In this document: positions 26,390 to 34,198 of the stretch, piece by piece
How the letters are laid out: each line of letters opens with the position of its first letter
Numbering within the stretch: the stretch's first letter is position 1
DNA from: Candidatus Palauibacter australiensis
GTDB taxonomy: Bacteria; Gemmatimonadota; Gemmatimonadetes; Palauibacterales; Palauibacteraceae
DNA length: 43,893 bases
NCBI GenBank assembly: GCA_026705295.1
Contig: JAPPBA010000177.1
Location: forward strand, 1 to 43,893
Direction: 5' to 3'
Position numbers and translations under genes: made by a program
Notes under the pieces: generated by a model
Seen by the model: the letters and a program-made list of their open reading frames with translations, nothing else
Databases searched by the model: none
What the model was told of the DNA's origin: nothing

Positions 26390-26405
26390 GGCTGTCGCCA
26401 CAGCC
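26390..26405. terminator. Hairpin between convergent genes, possible bidirectional terminator
   Basis: GGCTGT and ACAGCC form a perfect 6-bp stem with a 4-base loop. It is placed between the stop at 26372 (plus) and the stop at 26412 (minus). There is no T-tract on either side, so this is a position-and-shape argument only. Confidence 0.4.
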
Positions 26406-26411
26406 TGCTCC

Positions 26412-27836
26412 CTACTTGTCGATCGGCAGTCCGCTGGGCACGGACGCCGGCGCCAGGTGCGACAGGTCGCGCGCCGCGTCGTCCGTCAGCGACTCGAGGA
26501 AGGCGACGAGGTCGTCCGCTTCCGCGTCGTCGAAGATGATCGGGATCAGGACCGTGTCCCGCGTCGCGAGGATCTCGTCGAAGTTGTTGAGCAGCGTACT
26601 CCGCAGTTCGGGATCCACCTGCGATACGTCATAGTCCCGGAGCCGGCTGTCGATGCTGTCGTAGTGGACCACGATCGCCTTCAGCGTGGCGAATTGACCG
26701 GCGTGGCCGTACGGCCCCGTGAGTTCGACGTTCCGCATCGGCGGCGTCTTGAAGAGGCGGCGGTGCGCCGGGTCTCCCGTCACGCGCTCGCGGCCGAAGT
26801 CGTCGTTCCCGCCCGGCCCGTCGCCCAGCCCGGGTCCGATCTGCGGGATGGCCGCGTTGTGGTGCTCGTTGTTGCGGTCGTCGAACTGGTCGGTCTCGTG
26901 ACACAGCATGCAGCGGATCGTCATGAAGCTCTTCGCGCCGCGCAGCGCCGAATCGCCGAGCTGGTCGTCGTCCCCCCTCAGGAACCGGTCCCACGGCGTG
27001 TCGATGAAGGTGAGTTCGGCCACGTAGAAGCCCGCGATCGCGTTCGCCGCGTGCGCGAAGGACATGTCGTCGAAGGCCGTGCCGGGGTACGCGGCCTCGA
27101 ACATCTCACGGTATGCCTCGATCTCTCCCAGCCGCGCCATGAGCGCCGCCCACACGCCGGTGAAGTCGTCATCCTCCAGCGCCGCCAGTTCGTTATCCTC
27201 GCCGAAGCCGCGCATCTCCTTGCGCCGCAGCACGGGAATCATGGGCTGCGCCGAGAGCGCGCCGAACTCGAACACCGCTTGCATCCCGGGCGTCAGTTGA
27301 TCCCCGGCCTCGGTCGCGATGGAGCCGTCCTCCGTTTCCTCCACGAATCCATCCCAGAAGAACTGCGTCGAGAGATGGAGGTTGAAGAGCGCGGGCGAGT
27401 TGCGCGGGATGAACTCGCCCTCGGGGTGCGTCCGGTTCGGACCCAGTCCCCGTCCCCCGACACCGACCGAGAGCGACCGGCCGTCCCCCATCGCGAAGCT
27501 GGGAAGGTGGCACGTCATGCAGGAGATGTCGCGGTTCCCGCCCAGGATCCGGTCGAAGGCCAGGACGCGTCCAAGTTCGACGAGTTCCGGCCGCACGGAG
27601 GGCGGCGGCTCGAGGGGGTCGAGGTTCCGGTGGTCCACGAGCAGGCGCACCGTGTCGATGAGCATCGCCCGCACGACCTCGGGAGACGGTGGCGGCGGGG
27701 GCGGCGGTTCCGGCGGAGGCGCGGGCGGGACCGGCGGCGGGACCGGCGGCGTGACGGAACCGTCCCCACAGGCGGCGAGGCCCAGCAGGAGTCCCGTGGC
27801 CGTGAAGGCGAGCGCCTTGCGAGTGCGATTCAACAT
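26412..27836 (-). CDS. Di-heme cytochrome c peroxidase/MauG-family lipoprotein
   Basis: 474 residues. Lipobox GLAAC places the lipidated cysteine at 23, followed by a proline-rich stalk (30-52). Two c-type heme sites are present: CMTCH at 106-110 and CMLCH at 309-313. PRNSPALFNLHLSTQFFWDG and the C-terminal FKTPPMRNVELTGPYGHAG are typical of the bacterial cytochrome c peroxidase/MauG family. It would reduce peroxide or carry out an oxidation in the periplasm, anchored to a membrane. The cupredoxin gene just upstream, read the same way, has the same lipobox-plus-polyproline plan and is a natural electron partner. No ribosome site is obvious before the ATG. Confidence 0.9.
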   Translation of the reverse strand: MLNRTRKALAFTATGLLLGLAACGDGSVTPPVPPPVPPAPPPEPPPPPPPSPEVVRAMLIDTVRLLVDHRNLDPLEPPPSVRPELVELGRVLAFDRILGGNRDISCMTCHLPSFAMGDGRSLSVGVGGRGLGPNRTHPEGEFIPRNSPALFNLHLSTQFFWDGFVEETEDGSIATEAGDQLTPGMQAVFEFGALSAQPMIPVLRRKEMRGFGEDNELAALEDDDFTGVWAALMARLGEIEAYREMFEAAYPGTAFDDMSFAHAANAIAGFYVAELTFIDTPWDRFLRGDDDQLGDSALRGAKSFMTIRCMLCHETDQFDDRNNEHHNAAIPQIGPGLGDGPGGNDDFGRERVTGDPAHRRLFKTPPMRNVELTGPYGHAGQFATLKAIVVHYDSIDSRLRDYDVSQVDPELRSTLLNNFDEILATRDTVLIPIIFDDAEADDLVAFLESLTDDAARDLSHLAPASVPSGLPIDK

Positions 27837-27873
27837 GCGGGAGACATATGCACCGGGGTCGCGGAAGCTCCCG

Positions 27874-28368
27874 TCAGGGGCTTTCCACGATGATTCGCAC
27901 ATCCATCATGTACTCGTGGTAGCGGCAGAAGAACACGTACTCGCCCTCGACCCGGGGACGATAATCCCAGACCGTACCCGGCCGCAGATCGTCGCTGTCC
28001 ACCGCGTTCGCGCCCTCTGGGACCTTGCTGAACTCCACCCGGTGGATGTTCGTGCCGTTCTGCGTCCACGTGATGACCGCGTGCCGCTTCACCGTCACCT
28101 GGGCTTCCTGATCGTGATTTCCGTCGGGATCGACGAACGTGTCGTCCAGGATGTCGAAGTTCGCGTCCGACCCGAACGGTACCTCCACTCTGGGCGGCGG
28201 CGGCGGTGGAGGCGGCGGAGGCGGCGGCGGCCCGACGGGCGGGGGCGGCGGTGGTGCAGGCGGAGGAGGCTCGATGGGCGTACCGACCGGGCCCTCGCCC
28301 GAACCGCCGCCCCCACAGTTGAGGGCGATGCCCATCGCAAACAGCAGGGCTGGCCAACGACCCTTCAT
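27874..28368 (-). CDS. Plastocyanin-like cupredoxin lipoprotein
   Basis: 164 residues. The signal peptide ends near C18 (GIALNCGG), then a proline stalk (about 33-59) and a small beta domain. Likely type 1 copper ligands are H109 (GTNIHRVEF), C148, H151 and M154 or M155 (FFCRYHEYMMDV). The spacing Cys-x2-His-x2/3-Met is shorter than in plastocyanin (Cys-x2-His-x4-Met), so the axial ligand may differ. GGAGGG lies six bases before the ATG. It lies 37 bases upstream of the di-heme peroxidase and probably shares its transcript, suggesting a copper-to-heme electron route on the membrane surface. Confidence 0.85.
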   Translation of the reverse strand: MKGRWPALLFAMGIALNCGGGGSGEGPVGTPIEPPPPAPPPPPPVGPPPPPPPPPPPPPRVEVPFGSDANFDILDDTFVDPDGNHDQEAQVTVKRHAVITWTQNGTNIHRVEFSKVPEGANAVDSDDLRPGTVWDYRPRVEGEYVFFCRYHEYMMDVRIIVESP

Positions 28369-28504
28369 TCAAGACCCTCCTGGGGTACCGCGCCCACAAT
28401 CCGACCTGAAAAAATGAAACGGCACGCGTGCCTCAGGCAAGCTCCTTCGGCTCGACGGAGGCCCGGCGTTGCTGCGGGGCCCGATCCGTTCAAGATTCGC
28501 GGGC

Positions 28505-29326
28505 ATGCGAACCTCACCGGATATCCGGCCCGTGACACCCGTCATCGGCGCCGAGGTCGACGGCCTGGACCTCACCGCCCTCGATGATGACAGTTTCGAG
28601 GTCATCCGCGATGCGTTGATGGCGCATTGCGTCCTCTTTTTCCGGGACCAGGACATCTCCGTCGAGAGCCAGAAGGCGCTGGGGGCCCGGTTCGGGGAAC
28701 TCATCGAACACCCCAACGAGCCGGGCATCGCGGGACATCCGGAGGTGTTCCGGATCCATGCGGACGAGAACTCGGTGCGGGCGACCGGCGAGCGCTGGCA
28801 CTCGGATGTGTCGTGCGACCCCATGCCGCCGATGGGTTCGATCCTGCGCCTGCACACGGTGCCCGAGAGCGGCGGCGACACCCTGTTCGCGAACATGTAC
28901 GCCGCGTACGAGGCGCTGTCGGACCGCATGAAGGCGCTGCTCGATGACCTCACGGCGGTCCATGACGGCGGTCCGTACTACCGGGAGGTCAATCGCCTCA
29001 TCGGGCGCGACGACGGGGGTCGCTCGTACCCGTCGGCGGAACATCCCGTCGTCCGCACGCACCCCGTGACGGGGCGGAAGGCGCTGTTCGTTAACGAGAT
29101 GTTCACGGTCCGCATCGCGGATCTGCCGCGGGGCGAGAGCATCGGGTTGCTCGACTTCCTCTTCCGGCACGTGCAGCGGCCGGATTTCCACTGCCGCTTC
29201 CGCTGGCGCCCGCATTCCGTCGCCTTCTGGGACAACCGCTGCACGCAGCACCACGCGATCTGGGACTACTTCCCCGCCGTGCGCTCCGGCTACCGCGTCA
29301 CCATCCGCGGCGAACGCCCGATCTGA
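28505..29326 (+). CDS. TauD/TfdA-family Fe(II)/2-oxoglutarate dioxygenase
   Basis: 273 residues. The iron-binding triad is H99 and D101 (WHSDVS) plus a distal His at 249 or 250 (TQHHAIWDY). R264 in SGYRVTI is placed to bind 2-oxoglutarate. VIGAEVDGLDLTALDD and HCVLFFRDQDIS are family openings. TauD-type enzymes hydroxylate and split small organics such as taurine, aryl-oxyacetates or alkyl sulfates. The start at 28505 follows a weak ribosome site; the frame to 28469 is less likely. No transporter or sulfonate gene is next to it, so the substrate is open. Confidence 0.9.
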   Translation: MRTSPDIRPVTPVIGAEVDGLDLTALDDDSFEVIRDALMAHCVLFFRDQDISVESQKALGARFGELIEHPNEPGIAGHPEVFRIHADENSVRATGERWHSDVSCDPMPPMGSILRLHTVPESGGDTLFANMYAAYEALSDRMKALLDDLTAVHDGGPYYREVNRLIGRDDGGRSYPSAEHPVVRTHPVTGRKALFVNEMFTVRIADLPRGESIGLLDFLFRHVQRPDFHCRFRWRPHSVAFWDNRCTQHHAIWDYFPAVRSGYRVTIRGERPI

Positions 29327-29353
29327 CGAAGCGGGGAACGGAGTGCGGTCGGG

Positions 29354-30601
29354 CTATCGCGTCCAGAGTTCGCTGAACGGAACGGCCAACATCCGATCTG
29401 TGGCGAGCGGCAGGATGTCGCCGCCGTTGTAGAGAACGATTCCGGCCTCGAAGTCATCCCCGCAGAGCGCGGCGAGGCGCCTCAGCCCCTTCCCCGCCGA
29501 CTGTCCCGGCGTACTCGTCGCTTTCACTTCGACGCCCCAGGTCCGTGACCCGAGCGTGATCACCAGATCCACCTCGCAGCCGTCCTTGTCCCGGTAGTGC
29601 CAGAAGCGGAGATCGGGATCCGTCCAGCCTGCCTGCGCCACGAACTGCTGCACCACGAAGGACTCGAGGAGATGTCCCATGCGCTGCCGTTTCGTGAGCC
29701 AGTCCCCGGCGGAGAGCTGCGCAAGCGTTGCCGCGAGACCGCTGTCGATCAGATGGGTCTTGGGCGATTTTATCAGTCGTTTTCCGGGATTGCGGTGCCA
29801 GGGGAGCAGGCGCCTGACGAGAAAGAGTCGCTCGAGGACGGAGACGTATTCCAAAACCGTTACTCGTTGCAGGCCGAGATCGCGCGCCACGCGGCTGGCG
29901 TTGAACAGTTCGCCGTTCCGGACCGCAAGAAGTTCCAGGAGGCGACCGACCTGGTCGGCAGCCCGAACGTTCGAGACATCGAGAACGTCCCGATCCACGA
30001 TCCCCCGCACGTACTGGCGATGCCACTGCCGTGCGCGGGCCGGCGTTCGCGTCAGAGGCTCCGGGTATCCCCCCGCTGTGAGCCGGGTGGCAAGTGCCGG
30101 CGCGGTCGGTCCTGTCCCCGGGCGGAGTGAGGGCTGCAACCGCCCCTCGAGGAAGTCGCGGAGAAAACCACCGGGGCGGCGCTCCTTCTCGGATTCCGAG
30201 AGCGGCATGAGGCGCACGACCTCCATGCGGCCCGCCAGTGACTCGGTGACGGAGGGGACCAGCAACAGGTCGGCGGAACCCGTAAGAAGGAAGCGTCCTG
30301 GGCGTCGATCCGTATCCACAGCGAGTTTGATCGCCGGGAGGAGCCCGGGCGCCCGCTGTACTTCATCGATGGTCACATCGCGGGGGAGGCTGTCCATGAA
30401 GCCCGCAGGATCGGCGGATGCCGCGTCAAGAAACGGAGGATGGTCCAGGCTTACGAACGCCCGCTCCGGCTTCAGGACGCGGGCAAGCGTCGTTTTGCCG
30501 CACTGACGAGGACCGGCCAGACACACGACGGGCGTGTCGGACAGGGCCTCGCGCAGAGCGGAGGCCAGCGTACGAGCATAAAGCGCCTGGTTTCGGGACA
30601 T
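29354..30601 (-). CDS. AAA_14 ATPase with C-terminal DUF4143 (PD-(D/E)XK-like) domain
   Basis: 415 residues. Walker A GPRQCGKTT (30-38), Walker B VTIDEVQ (76-82) and sensor LLTGSAD belong to the AAA_14 group. The C-terminal DUF4143 domain has EVD at 343-345 and EVK at 358-360, the spacing of a PD-(D/E)XK nuclease core, with SFVVQQFVAQ ahead of it. Such genes are scattered and often present in many copies in a genome. Their role is not established, and links to mobile DNA or defence are only suggested. Four 23-bp tandem repeats begin 14 bases upstream of the start. TATCTT lies six bases before the ATG with no ribosome site, so the message may be leaderless. It stands alone between genes of unrelated function and is probably an acquired unit. 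Confidence 0.88.
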   Translation of the reverse strand: MSRNQALYARTLASALREALSDTPVVCLAGPRQCGKTTLARVLKPERAFVSLDHPPFLDAASADPAGFMDSLPRDVTIDEVQRAPGLLPAIKLAVDTDRRPGRFLLTGSADLLLVPSVTESLAGRMEVVRLMPLSESEKERRPGGFLRDFLEGRLQPSLRPGTGPTAPALATRLTAGGYPEPLTRTPARARQWHRQYVRGIVDRDVLDVSNVRAADQVGRLLELLAVRNGELFNASRVARDLGLQRVTVLEYVSVLERLFLVRRLLPWHRNPGKRLIKSPKTHLIDSGLAATLAQLSAGDWLTKRQRMGHLLESFVVQQFVAQAGWTDPDLRFWHYRDKDGCEVDLVITLGSRTWGVEVKATSTPGQSAGKGLRRLAALCGDDFEAGIVLYNGGDILPLATDRMLAVPFSELWTR

Positions 30602-30614
30602 GAAAAAAAGATAG

Positions 30615-30706
30615 CGGCCATTTGTCGGTTACGCTACCGTCCAATTGTTGGTTAGAATAGCGTCCAATTGCTGGTTAGGACGTCGGCCATTTGTCGATTT
30701 GGCAAT
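30615..30706. repeat. Four tandem 23-bp repeats upstream of the AAA_14/DUF4143 gene
   Basis: Units begin at 30615, 30638, 30661 and 30684, exactly 23 bases apart. The shared part is CGtCCAATTGtTGGTTAg (variants CGGCCATTTGTCGGTTA in unit 1 and CGGCCATTTGTCGATTT in unit 4); the last five or six bases vary. Units 1 and 4 resemble each other, as do units 2 and 3. Within each unit CCAA-xxx-TTGG forms a short dyad. The array lies between the ATPase start (30601, minus) and the amidohydrolase start (30797, plus) and is a likely operator array. Confidence 0.85.
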
Positions 30707-30796
30707 GATCGCCTTCCCGGATTCGTACGTTTTTCATACGATGGTTGTTTGCACGTTCTCCGGCGTGCCGCATCAACCATTGGAGGAGTCCGGATC

Positions 30797-32146
30797 ATGC
30801 TGAAGCGCACTCCGATTTCGCTCATCGTGCTCGTTGCGGCGGGGCTCCTCGGGGCCTGCGGCGGCGCCGACCCTGACTCCTCACCCGCGGCTGCGACGGA
30901 GGCGCCGGCGCTCGCGATCGTCGGGGCGACCGTCATCGACGGCTCGGGCGCCGAACCCGTGCCCGGCGCGACGGTCGTGCTCCGCGACGGGCGCATCGAG
31001 TCCGTGGGACCGTCGGCGGAGGTCGAGGTGCCGGCGGACGCCGAGGTCCTGGACGCGGCCGGGAAACACCTCATTCCCGGTCTCATCAACGCACACGGCC
31101 ACGTGGGTGCGACCCTCGGCCTCGAGGGCGGGCACTACTCGCGGGACAACGTGCTGCGCCAACTCGAACTGTACGCGAGCTACGGCGTCACCACCGTCGT
31201 GAGCCTCGGCGGCGACGAGCCCGCCGGCGTCGAGGTGCGCGAAGAACAGGACGTGCCGTCGCTCGACCGGGCCCGGCTCTATGTGGCGGGCGCCGTGGTG
31301 GCGGGGATCACGCCGGGGGCCGCGCTCGAGATGGTGAACGGGAACGCGGCGATGGGGGCCGACTTCATCAAGATCCGGGTCGACGACAACCTCGGGAGCA
31401 CGTACAAGATGACGCCGGACGTGTACGGGGCGGTGATCGAGGGGGCGCACGAACTCGGGCTTCCGGTCGCGGCGCACCTGTTCTACCTCGAGGACGCCCA
31501 CGGGCTGCTCGACGCCGGGGTCGACTTCATCGTGCACAGCGTCCGCGACCGGGACGTGGACGACGCGCTCGCCACACGGCTCGTCGAAGCCGATGTCTGC
31601 TACTCGCCGACGCTCACGCGCGAAGTCTCGACCTTCGTGTACGAGAGCGAGCCCGAGTTCTTCTCGGATCCCTTCTTCCTCGCCTCCGCGGAGCCGGCGG
31701 TGCTCGAAGCGCTGCGCGCCCCCGAGAGCATGGTGCGGTACCGCGAGAGCGAGTCGGCCCAGCGCTACAAGCAGGCGCTCGCGCAGGCCCAGGAGAATCT
31801 CGGCGCGCTGTCCGATGCCGGCGTCACGATCGCCATGGGCACCGACACCGGCCCGCCCGCGCGCTTCCAGGGCTACTTCGAGCACATGGAACTCGCGCTC
31901 ATGGCGGAGTCCGGCATGTCGCCGATGGAGATCCTCGTCGCCTCCACGGGCGACGCGGCGCGCTGCGCGGGACTCGAGGACGTCGGCACGATCGAGGCCG
32001 GCAACTGGGCGGATCTCATCCTCCTCAACGCGGATCCGCTGGAGGGCGTCGAGAACCTGCGCGCGATCGAATCCGTCTGGATCGCCGGCAACCAGGTGCC
32101 TTCCGTCTCCGGCGAACCCCGGCTAACTCCGGCCAACTCCAGCTAA
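30797..32146 (+). CDS. Amidohydrolase lipoprotein (imidazolonepropionase-like)
   Basis: 449 residues. Lipobox LLGAC puts the lipidated cysteine at 21. The metal-dependent amidohydrolase core has H100 and H102 (NAHGHVG), K192 (FIKIRVDD, the position of the carboxylated lysine), H227, H247 and D350 (GTDTGPP). The usual small beta domain precedes it (VIDGSGAEPVPGATV) and follows it (GNWADLILLNADPL). Members cleave C-N or similar bonds in cyclic amides, dipeptides or related compounds; the substrate here is unknown. GGAGGAG eight bases upstream marks the start. The last codons are made of a 10-bp tandem repeat, and its TAA overlaps the TAG of the convergent ligase gene. Confidence 0.9.
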   Translation: MLKRTPISLIVLVAAGLLGACGGADPDSSPAAATEAPALAIVGATVIDGSGAEPVPGATVVLRDGRIESVGPSAEVEVPADAEVLDAAGKHLIPGLINAHGHVGATLGLEGGHYSRDNVLRQLELYASYGVTTVVSLGGDEPAGVEVREEQDVPSLDRARLYVAGAVVAGITPGAALEMVNGNAAMGADFIKIRVDDNLGSTYKMTPDVYGAVIEGAHELGLPVAAHLFYLEDAHGLLDAGVDFIVHSVRDRDVDDALATRLVEADVCYSPTLTREVSTFVYESEPEFFSDPFFLASAEPAVLEALRAPESMVRYRESESAQRYKQALAQAQENLGALSDAGVTIAMGTDTGPPARFQGYFEHMELALMAESGMSPMEILVASTGDAARCAGLEDVGTIEAGNWADLILLNADPLEGVENLRAIESVWIAGNQVPSVSGEPRLTPANSS

Positions 32147-32150
32147 CTTC
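32121..32150. repeat. 10-bp tandem repeat across two convergent stop codons
   Basis: GGCTAACTCC, GGCCAACTCC and AGCTAACTTC follow each other at 32121, 32131 and 32141. The third unit holds the TAA of the amidohydrolase (32144-32146) and, on the other strand, the TAG of the ligase (32145-32143). Confidence 0.75.
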
Positions 32151-33405
32151 GGCTCCGTTCGCGGAGGTCGACGATCGCAGGGGCGTCGTCGGGGATCGTT
32201 CCCGGCTCGACGGCGCGGACTTCCACGCGGAGCCGGGTCGCTTCCCTGAGGCGGGCGGCGACTGCGTCGAGATCGGGCGGCCCGTGGCCCGCGGGCTCGA
32301 CGGAGACGACGAGGATGTCGCGATGCTCCTCCTCGGTGACCGACCCCTGGTAGCGCCGGACGCCGGGGGCGCCTTTGAGCGCCTCCGCCAGTTGCCGGGG
32401 ATGGACGAACATGCCGCGCACCTTCACGCCCTCGCCGGTTCGGCCCAGGAAGCCCGCCAGCCGGGGGGAGGTGCGTCCGCAGTCGCACCCGTCGGGGCGG
32501 AACGTCGACAGGTCGCCCGTGCCGAAGCGGACGAGCGGGTAGACCGGGTTGGGGCTCGTGACGACGACCTCGCCGGGCTTGCCGGGCGCGCACGGCGCGC
32601 GCGTACCAGGGTCCAGCACTTCGACGACGACGCCCGGCGCGATGTGCCAGCCGTCCTTCGCGTCGCACTCGTAGCCGATGGCCCCGGCGTCGGCGGTCCC
32701 GTACGCCTGAAAGACCGAGACTCCGTGGCCTTCCTGAAGCAACCTGCGGAGATCGGGAGGCAGGGGCGCGCCACTGACCAGCGCGCGACGGAACGTGGCC
32801 GAGATCCCGTCCTCCCTCCCCCGCTCCAGGAGGGCGAGGAGGAACTGCGGCGTCCCCACGTAGCCGGCGGCGCCGATCTGTGACGCGAAGGCGGCCTGGG
32901 CCGACGTGTTCCCCACCCCGCCCGCCACGACCACGCACCCCACGGCGCGCAACCCCGCATCCATCATGTGACCGCCCGGGGTCAGATGATACGAGAACGT
33001 GTTGAGCACCACGTCGCCGCGCTCGAACCCCGCCGCGCGGAACGCCGGGGCCATGCGCCAGTAGTCCGCCCGCTGGCCCTCGGGGTCGTTGATCGGGCCG
33101 GGGGAGCGGTGGATGCGCCGGAGGACGCCGACATCCACGCCGAGCATCCCGCCGAAGGGCGGCTGGGCGGCCTGCAGGTCCGGCAGGTCGTCCTTGGCCA
33201 GGACCGCCACCTCCCGCAGCCCCGCCACGCCGCGCGGCTCGGGGTGGGCGACCCCGGCCGCCCGCAGGCGCACTCCGGCTTCCCCGCTGCGCTCGAGCGC
33301 CAGGCGGACGGCCCGGTCCGCCAGCGCATCCTGCGCCGCGTCCCAGTCGGGCGGCGCTTCCGCGGCGTCCAGGGGACGACGCCCCACCGTGCTCACGACA
33401 GCCAC
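32143..33405 (-). CDS. Phenylacetate-CoA ligase (PaaK)-like adenylate-forming enzyme
   Basis: 420 residues of the AMP-binding superfamily, PaaK group. SPGPINDPEG is the diverged P-loop (STSGTTG in PaaK), AYGTADAGAIGYEC is the A5-type adenine-binding block, and VRFGTGDLSTF the A7 block. GRTGEGVKVRGMFVHPRQL opens the C-terminal swivelling domain. It would activate an aromatic or branched carboxylic acid to its CoA thioester. The GTG start lies 12 bases inside livF (13-base overlap). PaaK homologues are often found in liv-type ABC operons, which suggests the transporter brings in an acid that this enzyme then traps. The weakened P-loop makes activity less certain. Confidence 0.87.
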   Translation of the reverse strand: MAVVSTVGRRPLDAAEAPPDWDAAQDALADRAVRLALERSGEAGVRLRAAGVAHPEPRGVAGLREVAVLAKDDLPDLQAAQPPFGGMLGVDVGVLRRIHRSPGPINDPEGQRADYWRMAPAFRAAGFERGDVVLNTFSYHLTPGGHMMDAGLRAVGCVVVAGGVGNTSAQAAFASQIGAAGYVGTPQFLLALLERGREDGISATFRRALVSGAPLPPDLRRLLQEGHGVSVFQAYGTADAGAIGYECDAKDGWHIAPGVVVEVLDPGTRAPCAPGKPGEVVVTSPNPVYPLVRFGTGDLSTFRPDGCDCGRTSPRLAGFLGRTGEGVKVRGMFVHPRQLAEALKGAPGVRRYQGSVTEEEHRDILVVSVEPAGHGPPDLDAVAARLREATRLRVEVRAVEPGTIPDDAPAIVDLRERSRS

Positions 33406-34193
33406 CGCTTGCGGCGGCGATAGTGCTTCACGTCGCGATACGAGCGCCGCCCGATCTCGCTCAGGCCCAGGTAGAACTCGCGCACGTCCTCGTTGTCTCC
33501 CAGTTCCTCCGCGGAACCCTCCAGCACCACGCGGCCCGACTCCATGACGTACCCGTAGTCCGCGACGGAGAGGGCGAGGCGCGCGTTCTGCTCGACGAGA
33601 AGGATGGTCGTGCCCTCCTCCTCGGTGATCCGCCGGATGATTCCGAAGATCTCCCGCACGAGAATCGGCGCGAGCCCCAGCGACGGTTCATCGAGCAGCA
33701 TGAGCCGCGGGCGGGCCATGAGCGCGCGCCCGAGCGCGAGCATCTGCTGCTCGCCGCCCGACAGGTAGCCCGCCGACTGGCGCTTCCGCTCCGCCAGCCG
33801 CGGAAAGTACCCGTAGACGCGCTCGAGGTCCGCTGGCACCCCGCCACGGTCCCGGCGCGTGTGCGCCCCCGCGAGCAGGTTCTCGTGCACCGTGAGGTGC
33901 TCGAACACGTGTCGCCCCTCGACGACCTGGAAGATGCCCCGGCGCACGATGCGATCGGCGGGGAGGTTGTGAATCTCGTGTCCGTCGAAGCGGATCGATC
34001 CGTCCGTGACCTCGCCGTCCTCGACCTTGAGCAGGCCCGAAATCGCCTTGAGCGTCGTCGTCTTGCCGGCCCCGTTCGAGCCGAGGAGCGCGACGATGTG
34101 CCCCTCCGGCACCTCGAGCGACAGTCCGCGCAGGACGAGGATCACGTCGTCGTAGAGGACCTCGACGCTGTTGAGTTCGAGCAGAGCGCTCAC
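33393..34193 (-). CDS. livF: Branched-chain amino acid-type ABC transporter ATPase LivF
   Basis: 266 residues. Walker A GSNGAGKTT at 38-46, signature LSGGEQQML, Walker B RLMLLDEPSLGLAP and LLVEQNARLAL are all present and are typical of LivF. The start is a GTG five bases after the stop of the substrate-binding gene. The extra C-terminal tail (IGRRSYRDVKHYRRRKRWLS, 20 residues) is basic and longer than in E. coli LivF. The second ATPase of such systems, LivG, is not in the window and may lie beyond its right edge. Together with LivH and LivM it would drive uptake of a hydrophobic amino acid or an aromatic acid. Confidence 0.93.
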   Translation of the reverse strand: MSALLELNSVEVLYDDVILVLRGLSLEVPEGHIVALLGSNGAGKTTTLKAISGLLKVEDGEVTDGSIRFDGHEIHNLPADRIVRRGIFQVVEGRHVFEHLTVHENLLAGAHTRRDRGGVPADLERVYGYFPRLAERKRQSAGYLSGGEQQMLALGRALMARPRLMLLDEPSLGLAPILVREIFGIIRRITEEEGTTILLVEQNARLALSVADYGYVMESGRVVLEGSAEELGDNEDVREFYLGLSEIGRRSYRDVKHYRRRKRWLS

Positions 34194-34198
34194 CGAGC

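Noticed and set aside
28180-28275. Short repetitive GGC/GGA tract that might be a CRISPR or microsatellite locus
   Set aside because: It encodes the proline stalk of the cupredoxin in frame. There are no spacers, and similar tracts encode stalks at 27685-27755 and 36452-36490.
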